The notes under the pieces are model-generated. The model made no database searches. It saw only the letters and a program-made list of their open reading frames with translations, and was not told the DNA's origin. The translations under genes were made by a program, and so were the position numbers. From assembly GCF_005849285.1 (NCBI RefSeq), contig NZ_CP040517.1, positions 1,246,501 to 1,310,500 of the forward strand: a DNA stretch of 64,000 nucleotides. The letters run 5' to 3'. Shown piece after piece: positions 18,449 to 28,472 of this stretch (its first letter is position 1; each line of letters begins with the position of its first letter). Source of the DNA: Luteithermobacter gelatinilyticus. GTDB lineage: Bacteria > Pseudomonadota > Alphaproteobacteria > Sphingomonadales > Emcibacteraceae.

Positions 18449-19474
18449 ATGCCGCGTCCGGTAATCACAGATTGTGAGGGCACGCGCCTTACGGTCGAGG
18501 AAAAGGCTCTTTTCCGCGAGGCGCCGCCATTTGGTTTTATCCTGTTCGCCCGGAACTGCCAGACACCGGATCAGGTCCGCGCCCTGACAGACGAAATGAA
18601 AGAGGTGCTGGGGCGAGAGGACATTCCCATCCTGATTGATCAGGAAGGGGGGCGGGTGATACGCCTTAATCCCGAACATTGGCGCCATCCGCCAGCGCCG
18701 TCGGTTTTCTCCAGCTTGTATGAGCGAGACCCTGACACCGCGGTGGAAGCCTTATCCATTAACACCCTGCTGATTGCTGCGGATCTTGCAGAAATCGGGG
18801 TGAATATCAACTGTTTTCCCCTTCTGGATCTGTTGTTCGATGGGGCGCATGATATTATTGGTGATCGATCTTTCGGGCGGGATCCGGCCAAGGTCATCGC
18901 CCTGGGGCTTGCCGCCTGCGAAGGGCTGATTGCCGGCGGCGTCCTGCCGGTGATCAAACATATTCCGGGACACGGCCGGGCCGCGGTGGACAGCCATGTC
19001 GCTTTGCCGGTGGTGGAGGCATCCCTGGAAGACTTGCGCAATCTGGACTTTGTGCCGTTTCAGGCGCTTTCCGGCATGTCCTGTGCCATGACGGCCCATG
19101 TCACCTATACGGCCATTGATCCCGACCATCCGGCGACCCTGTCCCCCAGACTGATCCGGCAAATCATCCGCAAGGAAATTGGCTTCACCGGGGTGCTGTT
19201 TTCTGATGACATCAGCATGAAGGCGCTTTCGGGCAGCCCGGCGCAAAATGCCAAGGCAGCGCTCAGGGCAGGGTGCGATCTGGTTCTGCACTGTAATGGG
19301 TCCCTTGAAGAACGCCGGGATGTGCTTACATCTTTGTATGACTTTAACGTGACGAACGAATCCTGGATCCGGGATATGCTCAGCCGGCGCCGCAGGCCCT
19401 GGGATCTTGACAGGGACCGCCTGTCCCGATGGCTGGATAATGCTTTGTCCGGTCTGACAACCAACAGCGAGTAA
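18449..19474 (+). CDS. nagZ: Beta-N-acetylhexosaminidase (glycoside hydrolase family 3)
   Basis: At 341 residues it has the single-domain NagZ size. It removes N-acetylglucosamine from muropeptide fragments during peptidoglycan recycling in the cytoplasm. Signatures are LIDQEGGRVIRL near residue 65, KHIPGHGRAAVDSHVALP near 170 with the catalytic His, and FSDDISMKAL near 253 with the nucleophile Asp. It lies 18 bp after the SPOR gene and 3 bp before the M50 protease gene, in one operon. Confidence 0.93.
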   Translation: MPRPVITDCEGTRLTVEEKALFREAPPFGFILFARNCQTPDQVRALTDEMKEVLGREDIPILIDQEGGRVIRLNPEHWRHPPAPSVFSSLYERDPDTAVEALSINTLLIAADLAEIGVNINCFPLLDLLFDGAHDIIGDRSFGRDPAKVIALGLAACEGLIAGGVLPVIKHIPGHGRAAVDSHVALPVVEASLEDLRNLDFVPFQALSGMSCAMTAHVTYTAIDPDHPATLSPRLIRQIIRKEIGFTGVLFSDDISMKALSGSPAQNAKAALRAGCDLVLHCNGSLEERRDVLTSLYDFNVTNESWIRDMLSRRRRPWDLDRDRLSRWLDNALSGLTTNSE

Positions 19475-19476
19475 AC

Positions 19477-20157
19477 ATGTTTTCCGAAATCATCACGAAA
19501 TTGTCCGTCTGGATCATTCCGCTTTTGCTGGCCATTACCCTTCACGAGGCGGCACATGGGTGGATGGCCTGGAAAAAAGGCGATCCCACAGCCAAACTTC
19601 AGGGCCGGGTCAGCTTTAATCCACTGGTGCATGTGGATGCCTTTGGCACGGTTCTGTTGCCGTTATTGCTGTTGTTTATGCAGGCGCCGTTCCTGTTTGG
19701 TTATGCCAAGCCAGTTCCGGTGAATTTTCGGAATCTCCAAAATCCGCGCCGGGACATGGTCTGGGTTGCATTTGCCGGACCAGGGGCCAATATTCTGCTG
19801 GCGCTGTTAGGGGGGCTGCTTCTGAATGTGCTTTATATTGCCCCGGGCTTTGCTTCGGACTGGTTGGGATATAATCTGTCAAACCTGATCCTGATCAATG
19901 CGTTTCTGGCGGTTTTCAATATGTTGCCGTTGCCGCCACTGGATGGCGGCCGGGTGGCGGTGGGGTTGCTGCCGGATGCCCTGGCGCGGCCGCTGGCCCG
20001 GTTGGAACCCTATGGTATGATGATTTTGATTGGCTTATTGTTTTTGTTGCCTTTCATCGGGGCGCAGCTAGGATTGAACTTCAACATTCTTTTCGTCATT
20101 ATAGAACCCTTCGTCGAGATGATTATGAAACTGGCCTATAGCCTGGTAATGATATGA
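19477..20157 (+). CDS. Site-2 protease family (M50) membrane metalloprotease
   Basis: A 226-residue multi-pass membrane protein. The zinc motif HEAAH lies at residues 23-27 in the first helix, and the second motif LPPLDGGRV near 155 supplies the Asp ligand. This is the compact YwhC/Rv-type M50B group without PDZ domains. Substrates are unknown. The position between nagZ and scpA is conserved in related genomes. The gene starts 3 bp after the nagZ stop. Confidence 0.85.
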   Translation: MFSEIITKLSVWIIPLLLAITLHEAAHGWMAWKKGDPTAKLQGRVSFNPLVHVDAFGTVLLPLLLLFMQAPFLFGYAKPVPVNFRNLQNPRRDMVWVAFAGPGANILLALLGGLLLNVLYIAPGFASDWLGYNLSNLILINAFLAVFNMLPLPPLDGGRVAVGLLPDALARPLARLEPYGMMILIGLLFLLPFIGAQLGLNFNILFVIIEPFVEMIMKLAYSLVMI

Positions 20158-20163
20158 GGTCCT

Positions 20164-20979
20164 ATGAACGCATCGGATGAGACGGCGTTTGAAGGCAAAA
20201 CCACCTTCCGGGAGAATTCCGACCTGCCGGAACATGAACGTCTCGTCTTGGATATTCGGGGGTTTGAAGGACCTCTGGACGTGCTTCTCGCCCTGTCCCG
20301 GACCCAGAAAGTGGATCTTAAGCAAATTTCCATTCTGGAACTTGTGGAGCAATATCTGAACTTTATTGCGGTGGCCCGGAAGCTGCGTCTGGAAGTGGCG
20401 GCGGATTATCTGGTCATGGCGGCGTGGCTGGCCTATCTCAAATCACGGTTGCTGTTGCCGGTGGAGGAAAAGGGGGAGGAACCCTCGGCCGAGGAACTGG
20501 CGGCGCGGCTGACATTTCAGCTCCAGCGGCTTGAGGCGTTGCGTGAGGCAGCCGCTGCGCTGATGTCCCGCAATCAGCTGGGGCGCGATGTTTTTGCCAG
20601 AGGGGCGCCGGAGCCGGTGCGCATCACCCGCAACGCCACCTATGAACTCAGCCTTTATGAGCTTTTAAAAACCTATGCGGAGCATAAAATCCGCCGATCC
20701 GTTTCCGACATCAGGATTCATAAACGAAAGGTTTATACCCTTGATCAGGCGCTGGAACGGTTGGGGGCTATGATTGGGCAGGTACTTGACTGGACCAGCC
20801 TTGAAGCCTTTCTGCCTTCTGAGTTGCAGGACCGGGACATGATCAGATCCGCCAAGGCCAGCCTGTTTACCGCTACGTTGGAAATGGCGCGGCAGGGTAA
20901 GGCCGAAATCGTACAGAAACAGGTGTTCGGCCCTTTGATGATCAAGGGCAAGGCCGGACGGGAGACCGGGGAAAACTAG
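20164..20979 (+). CDS. scpA: Segregation and condensation protein A
   Basis: The 271-residue kleisin subunit of the SMC-ScpAB condensin. The N-terminal signature GFEGPLDVLLALSRTQKVDL is at about residue 35, followed by the hydrophobic ADYLVMAAWLAYLKSRLLLP helix that binds Smc. The winged-helix C-terminus (YELSLYELLKTYAEH) is present. It starts 6 bp after the protease stop and is followed by scpB 2 bp on. Confidence 0.93.
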   Translation: MNASDETAFEGKTTFRENSDLPEHERLVLDIRGFEGPLDVLLALSRTQKVDLKQISILELVEQYLNFIAVARKLRLEVAADYLVMAAWLAYLKSRLLLPVEEKGEEPSAEELAARLTFQLQRLEALREAAAALMSRNQLGRDVFARGAPEPVRITRNATYELSLYELLKTYAEHKIRRSVSDIRIHKRKVYTLDQALERLGAMIGQVLDWTSLEAFLPSELQDRDMIRSAKASLFTATLEMARQGKAEIVQKQVFGPLMIKGKAGRETGEN

Positions 20980-20981
20980 GC

Positions 20982-21578
20982 ATGGAACAGTTGGAACAAC
21001 TGAGAATTGTTGAAGCGTTGTTGTTTGCCAGCAACAAACCTTTATCCTCCATTGCGCTGGCGGAACATCTGCCGGAAGGCGCACCGGTGGAGGATCTGCT
21101 GGTGACATTGAAGCAACAATATGAGAAACGCGGCGTTATCCTGGTGGAAGTCGCCGGCAAATGGATGTTCCAGACGGCACCGGATCTGGCATTTCTGCTG
21201 CGTCGGGAAGTGGAGGAGGAAAGGCGGTTGTCCCGCGCCGCGGTGGAGACGCTCGCAATCATTGCCTATCATCAGCCGGTCACCCGCGCCGAGGTTGAGG
21301 AGGTTAGGGGGGTGAGTCTCAGCAAAGGCACATTGGATGTGCTGATGGAAGCCGGCTGGGTGCGCCCGATGGGTCGGCGCCGTACACCGGGACGCCCTAT
21401 GACCTATGGCACTACCGATCATTTTCTGGTGCATTTCGGGTTGCAGAGCATCAAGGATTTGCCGGGACTCGCGGAACTGAAGGCGGCAGGGTTTTTGGAT
21501 AATGTCAACACCTCACGCCTTAACCTTCTTGAGGACCCAAAACCTCAAGAAGAACAGCCGGAATTGCCCACGTCCTGA
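20982..21578 (+). CDS. scpB: Segregation and condensation protein B
   Basis: A 198-residue dimeric winged-helix protein, partner of ScpA. Family segments are LRIVEALLFASNKPLS at the start, RRLSRAAVETLAIIAYHQPV near residue 82, and GRRRTPGRPMTYGTT near 130. It forms an operon with scpA. The 150-bp gap that follows has CTTTGGA/TCCAAAG arms but no convincing terminator; transcription may continue into tatA. Confidence 0.92.
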   Translation: MEQLEQLRIVEALLFASNKPLSSIALAEHLPEGAPVEDLLVTLKQQYEKRGVILVEVAGKWMFQTAPDLAFLLRREVEEERRLSRAAVETLAIIAYHQPVTRAEVEEVRGVSLSKGTLDVLMEAGWVRPMGRRRTPGRPMTYGTTDHFLVHFGLQSIKDLPGLAELKAAGFLDNVNTSRLNLLEDPKPQEEQPELPTS

Positions 21579-21728
21579 ATCTTTGGAACGGGCGCATCTT
21601 CCGTATTCTTGCTGGATCACGGCTCCAAAGAGGGAAGTCGGGGATTTTTTGTGGCTGAGGACAAGTTTTTATTGATTTTAAACGCCAAAGTTTTAGCAAT
21701 AGGCTAGATAAATCTTAGGAGAAAGATC

Positions 21729-21962
21729 ATGGGTCTGAGTGTGTGGCAAATTTTACTGGTCGTGTTGTTGGCGATTTTGCTGTTTGGTCGGGGGCGTATT
21801 TCCGATCTGATGGGGGATGTGGCCAAGGGCATAAAAAGCTTCAAAAAAGGCCTGTCTGACGAGGATGAGGAAAAAGCAGCAAATAAGGAAGATCCCAAAA
21901 AGTTGCAGCAAAATTCCGAAATTGCCGATCGGAACAAGACACCGGAAAACAATAACAGCTGA
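21729..21962 (+). CDS. tatA: Twin-arginine translocase subunit TatA
   Basis: A 77-residue protein with one N-terminal helix ([18 protein letters not shown]), the [19 protein letters not shown] amphipathic helix, and a charged C-terminal tail. It forms the pore of the Tat pathway that exports folded proteins. The start follows TAGGAG. It heads the tatABC group. Confidence 0.92.
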   Translation: MGLSVWQILLVVLLAILLFGRGRISDLMGDVAKGIKSFKKGLSDEDEEKAANKEDPKKLQQNSEIADRNKTPENNNS

Positions 21963-21981
21963 TTTTGCGTAAGGACGTCCC

Positions 21982-22341
21982 ATGTTTGACATCGGCATGT
22001 TGGAAATGTTTGTCCTTTTGGTGCTGGCCATTATTGTGGTTGGCCCCCGGGACCTGCCCAAGCTGATGCGTAATGTGGGTCGGTTTGTGCGCAAGGTCCG
22101 GGAGTTGGGCAACGAGTTTCAGAGCGGCCTCAAACAGATTGCTGACGAGGTGGAACTGGAAGAGGTCACCCGCAGACTGAATGAGGCAGGCAATATCCCG
22201 CTTGAGGACCTGGAAAAGCGGAAGCCCGACATCCTGCCGGAGCCTGATCCCGTGAAAGATGAATTCGAGAGTAAAACGGGCAAGGGGGACGCACCCCAGA
22301 AGCCGGATCCGACGTTGCCCGAGGGGGATAAAAACTCATGA
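21982..22341 (+). CDS. tatB: Twin-arginine translocase subunit TatB
   Basis: A 119-residue protein with the TatB N-terminus MFDIGMLEMFVLLVLAIIVV, the hinge GPRDLPKLMRNVGRF, and a long amphipathic region followed by an acidic Pro-rich tail. With TatC it recognises twin-arginine signal peptides. Its end overlaps the tatC start by 4 bases (ATGA), so translation is coupled. Confidence 0.93.
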   Translation: MFDIGMLEMFVLLVLAIIVVGPRDLPKLMRNVGRFVRKVRELGNEFQSGLKQIADEVELEEVTRRLNEAGNIPLEDLEKRKPDILPEPDPVKDEFESKTGKGDAPQKPDPTLPEGDKNS

Positions 22342-23159
22342 GCGTGGACAGTGAGGACAATCTGGACCAGACGGCAGCCCCCCTGATCGACCATCTGATC
22401 GAATTGCGCCAGCGACTGATCTGGTGTGTAGCCTATATCATCATCACATTCGGCATTTGCTATTTTTTTGTTGAAGAAATTTATGCCTTTCTGGCGCAGC
22501 CCTTTGTGGATGTGTCCCTGAAATATGGGCAAAACCCCAAAATGATCTACACCGGGCTGCATGAGGCGTTTTTTGTGTATATCAAGGTGGCGTTTTTCGC
22601 CGCCATCTGCGTTTCGTTCCCGTTGATTTCCATGCAGATATGGAAATTTGTTGCTCCCGGGCTTTATAAAAACGAAAAACGCGCCTTTTTGCCGTTTCTA
22701 ATCGGGACGCCCATTCTTTTTACTCTGGGGGCGGCCTTGGCCTATTACATCATTATTCCCCTGGCCTGGGATTTTTTCATTTCCTTTCAGGTTAGCACCA
22801 ACAGTGCAGCAGAGGCCGGAACGGGTCTGAACAAGGAACATGTGGCGTCCTTGTTGTCTATTGAGGTGCTGCCGACGGTTAAGGAATACTGGTCGCTGGT
22901 CATGATGCTGATTTTGGCGTTTGGCTTGAGTTTTGAACTGCCGATTCTGCTGTTGCTGTTGGCAAGGGTGGGACTTGTAACTGCCGATGGATTGGCCAGC
23001 AAGCGCAAATATATGGTGGTCGGGGCGTTTCTTTTTGCGGCCGTCATGACCCCGCCCGACATCGTCAGCCAGATCGGGCTTGGCATTCCCATTCTGCTGC
23101 TTTATGAACTGTCCATCATTGCCATAAGACTAACGATTAAGGAAAAAGCGGATGTTTGA
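22338..23159 (+). CDS. tatC: Twin-arginine translocase subunit TatC
   Basis: A 273-residue, six-helix membrane protein that binds Tat signal peptides. Signatures are [15 protein letters not shown] near residue 14, [17 protein letters not shown] near 108, and [18 protein letters not shown] near 195 with the conserved Glu of the membrane core. The last 8 bases overlap the start of serS in another frame. Confidence 0.95.
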   Translation: MSVDSEDNLDQTAAPLIDHLIELRQRLIWCVAYIIITFGICYFFVEEIYAFLAQPFVDVSLKYGQNPKMIYTGLHEAFFVYIKVAFFAAICVSFPLISMQIWKFVAPGLYKNEKRAFLPFLIGTPILFTLGAALAYYIIIPLAWDFFISFQVSTNSAAEAGTGLNKEHVASLLSIEVLPTVKEYWSLVMMLILAFGLSFELPILLLLLARVGLVTADGLASKRKYMVVGAFLFAAVMTPPDIVSQIGLGIPILLLYELSIIAIRLTIKEKADV

Positions 23160-24426
23160 TATCAAGGCTATACGGGAAAATCCGGAAGCATTTGATGAGG
23201 GCTGGAAAAAGCGCGGTCTTGAGCCACAGGCCGAGGCGTTGCTGGCGTTGGATCAGGCCTGGCGCGACAAACAAAGGGAATTGCAGGATTGCCAATCCCG
23301 CCGCAATGAGGTCTCCAGGGCGATTGGGCAGGCCAAGGCCCGGGGCGAGGATGCTGAAGATCTGATTGCGGAGGTTGCCGCCCTGAAAAAAAGAATGCCC
23401 GAACTGGAAGAGGAAGTGCGGGCCCTTGAGGAAGATCTTAATGCGCGACTGTCCCGCCTGGACAATATCCCGGCTGATGATGTGCCCTTTGGCGAAGGGG
23501 AAGAGGAGAACCAGGAAATCCGGCGCTGGGGGGAAAATCCCGCTTTTGACTTTGCCCCGAAACAGCATTTTGAGATTGGCGAGGCCCTAGGTCAGATGGA
23601 TTTTGAGGGTGCCGCGAAAATGTCAGGCGCGCGGTTTGTGACGCTTACGGGGGATCTGGCGCGGCTGGAACGGGCCCTGGCGGCCTTTATGCTGGATCTG
23701 CATACGACGGAATTCGGCTATACCGAGGTTTCCCCGCCGGCACTGGTGCGGGATGCGGCATTGTACGGTACCAGCCAATTGCCCAAGTTCGAGGAGGATT
23801 TGTTCAAAACCGACACCGGACATTATCTTATTCCCACGGGGGAGGTGCCGCTGACCAATCTGGTGCGGGAAGAAATTCTGGACGAAGAGCGCCTGCCGTT
23901 GCGTTTTACGGCGCTCACCCCCTGTTTTCGGTCCGAAGCGGGATCAGCCGGTAAAGATACCCGCGGCATGATCCGTTTGCACCAGTTCCAGAAAGTGGAA
24001 CTGGTCAGTATCACCACGCCCGAACAATCCTGGGACGAACTGGAACGTATGACGGGGATTGCCGAGGAGGTTCTCAAGCGGCTGAATTTGCCATATCGGG
24101 TCATGACCCTGTGTACTGGAGATATGGGCTTTGCTGCCCGAAAAACCTATGACATTGAGGTCTGGTTGCCGGGGCAGGATACTTATCGGGAAATTTCCAG
24201 CTGTTCCAATACCGGGGATTTTCAGGCCCGGCGCATGCGGGCCCGATGCCGTCCGGCAGGGGAGCGCAAGACCCGTTTTGTGCATACCCTGAACGGGTCT
24301 GGCCTGGCGGTGGGGCGCACCCTCGTGGCGGTTCTGGAAAATTACCAGCAGGCGGATGGTTCCGTCATTATTCCGGAAGTCTTACGGCCGTATATGGGCG
24401 GCAGAGAGGTTATAAAACCGCAATGA
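23152..24426 (+). CDS. serS: Seryl-tRNA synthetase
   Basis: A class II synthetase of 424 residues. The N-terminal coiled-coil arm spans about residues 30-105. The core holds motif 2 ([17 protein letters not shown] near 260) and motif 3 ([18 protein letters not shown] near 383). It charges tRNA-Ser and tRNA-Sec. The gene begins inside tatC and ends overlapping surE by ATGA, so four genes here are translationally linked. Confidence 0.96.
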   Translation: MFDIKAIRENPEAFDEGWKKRGLEPQAEALLALDQAWRDKQRELQDCQSRRNEVSRAIGQAKARGEDAEDLIAEVAALKKRMPELEEEVRALEEDLNARLSRLDNIPADDVPFGEGEEENQEIRRWGENPAFDFAPKQHFEIGEALGQMDFEGAAKMSGARFVTLTGDLARLERALAAFMLDLHTTEFGYTEVSPPALVRDAALYGTSQLPKFEEDLFKTDTGHYLIPTGEVPLTNLVREEILDEERLPLRFTALTPCFRSEAGSAGKDTRGMIRLHQFQKVELVSITTPEQSWDELERMTGIAEEVLKRLNLPYRVMTLCTGDMGFAARKTYDIEVWLPGQDTYREISSCSNTGDFQARRMRARCRPAGERKTRFVHTLNGSGLAVGRTLVAVLENYQQADGSVIIPEVLRPYMGGREVIKPQ

Positions 24427-25205
24427 TGGTCCCTGATACAAAACGTATCCTGATTACAAATGATGATGGCATTCATGCGCCCGGCCTGAAACTCTTGGAA
24501 GAGATTGCCCGACAGTTGAGTGATGACGTTTGGGTGGTGGCGCCGGAAGTGGAACAAAGCGGCATGGGGCATGCGCTGACCCTGGCTGAACCCTTGCGAT
24601 ATCGCAAGCTGGAGGAACGCCGTTATGCGGTGCGAGGCACGCCCACGGACTGTGTCATGATGGCCATGCACAAAATTATCGAGGGCGATAAGCCCACCTT
24701 GCTGCTTTCGGGTATTAATCGGGGGGGTAATCTGGCCGAGGATATGACCTATTCAGGCACCATTGCGGCGGCCATGGAGGGGACTATTTGCGGCATTCCT
24801 TCTATCGCGCTCAGTCAGGAAATCAGTTCGGTTAATCGGCAAACGCCCTTTGCCGTTGCGCAGGAATTCGCTTTGCTGGTGATCCGTGATATTCTGACCC
24901 AGAGCTGGGAAGACGGTATTCTTGTTAATGTCAATTTCCCCCCGGATATACGCAACATTCACGGGATCAAGACCACGCAACAGGGGTTCAGGGACGAGGC
25001 GGAACTGTTTGTCAAGGAACGCGAAGATCTGCGTGGGGGCCATTATTACTGGCTGGGATTCCGTAGGGCTTACGGCAACCCGGCTGAAGGCACCGACCTT
25101 GAGGCCATACGGGACGGGTATATTTCCATCACGCCGCTGCATCTTGATCTTACGCATTATTCCACATTCAACAGTTTCCGGAAAAATCTGAACAAAGACT
25201 TCTGA
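24423..25205 (+). CDS. surE: 5'/3'-nucleotidase SurE
   Basis: A 260-residue metal-dependent nucleoside monophosphate phosphatase. The diagnostic N-terminal [14 protein letters not shown] carries the Asp pair that binds the metal. [19 protein letters not shown] near residue 100 carries the Ser and Asn ligands. The frame is open farther upstream within serS, but the ATG at 24423 (ATGATG, overlapping the serS stop) places the motif at the expected distance. It precedes pcm, the usual stationary-phase pair. Confidence 0.93.
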   Translation: MMVPDTKRILITNDDGIHAPGLKLLEEIARQLSDDVWVVAPEVEQSGMGHALTLAEPLRYRKLEERRYAVRGTPTDCVMMAMHKIIEGDKPTLLLSGINRGGNLAEDMTYSGTIAAAMEGTICGIPSIALSQEISSVNRQTPFAVAQEFALLVIRDILTQSWEDGILVNVNFPPDIRNIHGIKTTQQGFRDEAELFVKEREDLRGGHYYWLGFRRAYGNPAEGTDLEAIRDGYISITPLHLDLTHYSTFNSFRKNLNKDF

Positions 25206-25861
25206 TGGCAATTCCTTCTTTGACACAGAAAAAGCGGCGCCTTCTGGAGATCCTGAAACGGGAAGGTATTACGGACGAGGCGGTGCTTAGGGCGATAGCG
25301 GAGGTGCCGCGCGAAAAATTCGTCCCCAATTATCTGCGCCATCAGGCTTATGAAAATGCCGCCCTGCCTATTGAGAGCGGGCAGACCATCAGCCAGCCTT
25401 ATGTGGTGGCCTATATGACTCAGGAGTTGCGGGTGGGGCGAAAAATGAAGGTTCTTGAGGTGGGAACCGGTTCGGGATATCAGGGGGCTGTGTTGTCCCG
25501 GTTGTGTCGCAGACTGTTTACCATCGAACGCCATCTGCCCCTGTTGAACACGGCCGAGGCTTTGTTTCGTGAGCTTGGCTATTTCAATATCACCACATTA
25601 TTTGGCGACGGTATGAAAGGGTGGCCGGAACAGGCGCCTTTTGACCGTATTATGGTAACGGCGGCGGCGGAAAAGGTGCCCCAGCGGCTTCTGGATCAGC
25701 TGGCCGAAGACGGCGGTATCATGATCATTCCCATCGGTGGTCAAGAGGAAACGCAGCATATTTACCGCATTACCCGCCAGGGTGAGGATTTTGAGACGGA
25801 AATTCTGTTGCCGGTCAAATTTGTGCCGCTGTTGGGCGGCATCGTGCATGATTCATCGTGA
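25205..25861 (+). CDS. pcm: Protein-L-isoaspartate O-methyltransferase
   Basis: A 218-residue SAM-dependent enzyme that repairs isoaspartyl residues in aged proteins. It has ALPIESGQTISQPYVVAYMT near residue 55, the SAM loop LEVGTGSGYQGAVLS near 85 and GWPEQAPFDRIMVTAA near 140. The start uses the last base of the surE stop (TGATG). Confidence 0.94.
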   Translation: MAIPSLTQKKRRLLEILKREGITDEAVLRAIAEVPREKFVPNYLRHQAYENAALPIESGQTISQPYVVAYMTQELRVGRKMKVLEVGTGSGYQGAVLSRLCRRLFTIERHLPLLNTAEALFRELGYFNITTLFGDGMKGWPEQAPFDRIMVTAAAEKVPQRLLDQLAEDGGIMIIPIGGQEETQHIYRITRQGEDFETEILLPVKFVPLLGGIVHDSS

Positions 25862-25884
25862 TGCAGCATCATGAGTCATAAAGT

Positions 25885-26931
25885 TTGTTGATCTTCCAGG
25901 AGGGGCTTTTTAAACTTCCTTCCATGACCGGGGCCACTGAAAAATTTATCTGTAAAAAACTCATCGGTGTAAGAGTTATCCGTGAAAAATATATCCGTGT
26001 GGCGGGGACGGCGGCAGTGTGTCTTGTGCTGCTTGCAGGGTGTCAGGAGGGCCATCCCTATCAGATCGGGTATAAAAATTCACTGCCCGGTCGGGTGGCG
26101 AAGAACAGCCCTTATCCCATTCCCGTTCCTCGATCCAAACCCACACCCCCCCGGCAGTTTGCCGCTGTGCCCCGGAGGCACAAAACGAGCGTCGTTCAAG
26201 GCGCAAGTGTTACAGTGCGCAAGGGAGATACGGTTTATGCCATTTCCCGCCGTCACAAGGTGACCGTGCGTGATCTGATTACAGTCAATCGTCTGAGGCC
26301 GCCTTATCTGTTGCGGCCCGGACAGAAACTGTTGCTGCCGGTGGCCGGCCGGCACATTGTTAGAAAAGGCGATACGGTTTACAGTATTTCCCGCCGATAT
26401 AAGGTGGATATGACCGAACTGGTACGGCTCAACCGGCTCAAAAAACCCTATATTTTGCATGTGGGGCAGGTCCTTAATGTGCCGGGAGGAAACCGGGCAG
26501 GCGGTACTCAGGCAGCGGCCCGTGTGGCGATACCCACGCCCCCGCCAAGCTCGGGGCAAGGTTTCCTCTGGCCTGTTAAAGGCCAGATTATTTCCCGTTT
26601 CGGTCCCAAGGCCAATGGTTACCATAATGACGGAATCAATATTCTGGCGCCCCCCGGTGCTGCGGTGCGGGCCGCGGAAAGCGGGGTTGTAGTCTATGCC
26701 GATAACAAGCTGAAAGGGTATGGCAATTTGGTTCTGATTCAGCATGAAGGCGGCTGGATCAGCGCCTATGCGCACAATAAAACCCTGTTGGTTCGCAAAG
26801 GGCAGAAGGTGGTCCGCGGACAGACCATTGCCAAAGTCGGACAATCCGGCAGAGTGACCCGCCCCCAGCTTCATTTTGAGCTGCGTAAGGGATCCCGAGC
26901 GGTAAACCCTGAAAGGTATTTGAAAACATGA
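25885..26931 (+). CDS. nlpD: NlpD/DipM-like lipoprotein with two LysM and a degenerate M23 domain
   Basis: A lipoprotein of up to 348 residues. The lipobox LVLLAGC lies near residue 47, so the true start may be an internal codon. Two LysM glycan-binding modules follow (VRKGDTVYAISRRHKVT and VRKGDTVYSISRRYKVD). A C-terminal M23/LytM domain starts near 230. Two of the usual zinc sites look changed: the H-x-G-x-D box reads NDGIN, and the H-x-H box reads QLHFE. This pattern is that of NlpD/EnvC/DipM proteins, which activate amidases at the division site rather than cut peptidoglycan. Its position after surE and pcm agrees with nlpD. Confidence 0.85.
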   Translation: MLIFQEGLFKLPSMTGATEKFICKKLIGVRVIREKYIRVAGTAAVCLVLLAGCQEGHPYQIGYKNSLPGRVAKNSPYPIPVPRSKPTPPRQFAAVPRRHKTSVVQGASVTVRKGDTVYAISRRHKVTVRDLITVNRLRPPYLLRPGQKLLLPVAGRHIVRKGDTVYSISRRYKVDMTELVRLNRLKKPYILHVGQVLNVPGGNRAGGTQAAARVAIPTPPPSSGQGFLWPVKGQIISRFGPKANGYHNDGINILAPPGAAVRAAESGVVVYADNKLKGYGNLVLIQHEGGWISAYAHNKTLLVRKGQKVVRGQTIAKVGQSGRVTRPQLHFELRKGSRAVNPERYLKT

Positions 26932-27122
26932 GGAATACAAAGGGGCGGCTCATGGTTTTTCTTTGGGATCTCTAGCTTCTTCCAAAACCGCAGGGATGCA
27001 GAAGGTGTTTTCATGGTCCCGGGAGTAGCCGACGGGGGGAAAGAGCTGTATGATGCTGAGACAACTACTCATGAGAGGCGAGCAAAATAAGTGGGATAAC
27101 AAAAACAAGGGGATAAAATATT

Positions 27123-28319
27123 ATGATGTGTTTCATTCGAAGAGGCTTCTACGCAGTTGTAATCGCCTTGGGGCTTGCCTTGGGTCTCGTTTGGGAACTG
27201 GCTCGTCCGGGATATGGCATGGAGACGTTGGTGCCCTCACCGGCCTATCCCGTTCAAACCTTTCAAACCGAAGACTATTCTGTGCGTGTGGAAACCATTA
27301 CCAGCCGCCTGCGTTTTCCTTGGGCTATGGATTTTCTCCCGGATGGGTCGGCAGTGATTACGGAAAAACCGGGTACCATGCGGCATCTTTCCGGCAACAA
27401 GCTTTCCAAGCCCTTCGCGGGGGTGCCGGAAGTCAAATATGCCGGGCAGGGCGGGCTGCTGGATGTGGCGGTAGATCCCGATTTTGCCAAAAACCAGCTT
27501 ATTTTTTTCAGTTATGCGGAACCTGCTGAAGAGGGCCGGCTGGCCGGGACCGCCGTGGCGCGTGCTCGTCTGATTCTGGGGGAGGCGCCGCGACTGGAAG
27601 ATGTCCACGTGATTTTCCGAATGAATAGGAAAACCGACAAGACCCATCATTACGGATCCCGTATCACCATTGCCCCGGACGGCACCCTGTTTGTCACCCT
27701 CGGCGACAGGGGCGAATGGGACCGGGCGCAGGATCCCTTTGATCATGCAGGGGCGGTGATCCGGATCAACAAGGATGGGTCGATTCCGGCTGATAATCCC
27801 TTTGCTGACGGGAGGCAGGCCGCGCCGGAAATCTGGTCCATTGGTCATCGCAATGCCCAGGGGGCGGCTTGGAACAAAGATGCCGGGATGTTATGGACCG
27901 TGGCGCATGGTGCGCGGGGAGGAGACGAGATCAATGAGCCGCGCGCGGGCCGCAATTATGGCTGGCCGGTGATCACCTACGGCCGGAACTATAACGGGGA
28001 GAAAATCGGGATCGGCACTCATAAGGAAGGCATGGAACAGCCGTTGTATTATTGGGATCCGTCCATTGCCCCCTCCGGCATGGCCTATTATGACGGCGCG
28101 GCCTTTCCCCGGTGGCGTGGCAATATCTTTGTCGGGGCGCTCAAGGATGAAATGCTGGTACGTCTTGAATTCCGGGAAGACAAGGTAGTGAAGGAGGAGC
28201 GCCTGCTTCAGGGGCAATATGGACGAATCCGGGATGTGGTGCAGGGGCCGGACGGATATATCTATTTTCTGACCGATGAGAAACGCGGTAAAGTCCTGCG
28301 GTTGCGCCCTGCCTCCTGA
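27123..28319 (+). CDS. PQQ-dependent sugar dehydrogenase (soluble aldose dehydrogenase type)
   Basis: A 398-residue exported beta-propeller enzyme. The N-terminal hydrophobic stretch FYAVVIALGLALGLVWELA acts as signal or anchor. Blade signatures of the YliI/soluble-GDH group are FPWAMDFLPDGSAVITEKPG near residue 75, GGLLDVAVDPDF near 117, HHYGSRITIAPDGTLFVTLG near 176, and GRNYGWPVITYG near 280. The group oxidises aldoses with PQQ in the periplasm; no PQQ synthesis genes are in the window. It interrupts the otherwise conserved order between the nlpD-like gene and yajC-secDF, so it is probably an insertion. Confidence 0.88.
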   Translation: MMCFIRRGFYAVVIALGLALGLVWELARPGYGMETLVPSPAYPVQTFQTEDYSVRVETITSRLRFPWAMDFLPDGSAVITEKPGTMRHLSGNKLSKPFAGVPEVKYAGQGGLLDVAVDPDFAKNQLIFFSYAEPAEEGRLAGTAVARARLILGEAPRLEDVHVIFRMNRKTDKTHHYGSRITIAPDGTLFVTLGDRGEWDRAQDPFDHAGAVIRINKDGSIPADNPFADGRQAAPEIWSIGHRNAQGAAWNKDAGMLWTVAHGARGGDEINEPRAGRNYGWPVITYGRNYNGEKIGIGTHKEGMEQPLYYWDPSIAPSGMAYYDGAAFPRWRGNIFVGALKDEMLVRLEFREDKVVKEERLLQGQYGRIRDVVQGPDGYIYFLTDEKRGKVLRLRPAS

Positions 28320-28411
28320 TATCTGCGTCATCCCTTGTTATCCGTACTTTAATATAATGGCATGGGGGGCGAAGCAGACGCGCCCCGCCCCGCCTGAAAT
28401 GCCCTTATGTC

Positions 28412-28449
28412 TAGAGTGAATCGAGCCAACCTATTCACAATTCACTCTA
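28412..28449 (-). repeat. Dispersed palindromic element, copy 1 (short, inverted orientation)
   Basis: A 38-bp hairpin bounded by TAGAGTGAAT and ATTCACTCTA, the reverse complement of copy 6 except for one base in the right arm and one in the loop. It lies between the sugar dehydrogenase and the PEP-CTERM gene. Confidence 0.85.
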
Positions 28450-28472
28450 AAAGAGAGTGTCGGGAAATTTTA

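Noticed and set aside
24246-24422. Upstream extension of surE inside serS
   Set aside because: The added 59 residues do not resemble SurE, and the ATG at 24423 fits the family N-terminus.
27050-27529. 159-codon frame starting upstream of the sugar dehydrogenase
   Set aside because: It overlaps the true gene in another frame and has no recognisable domain.
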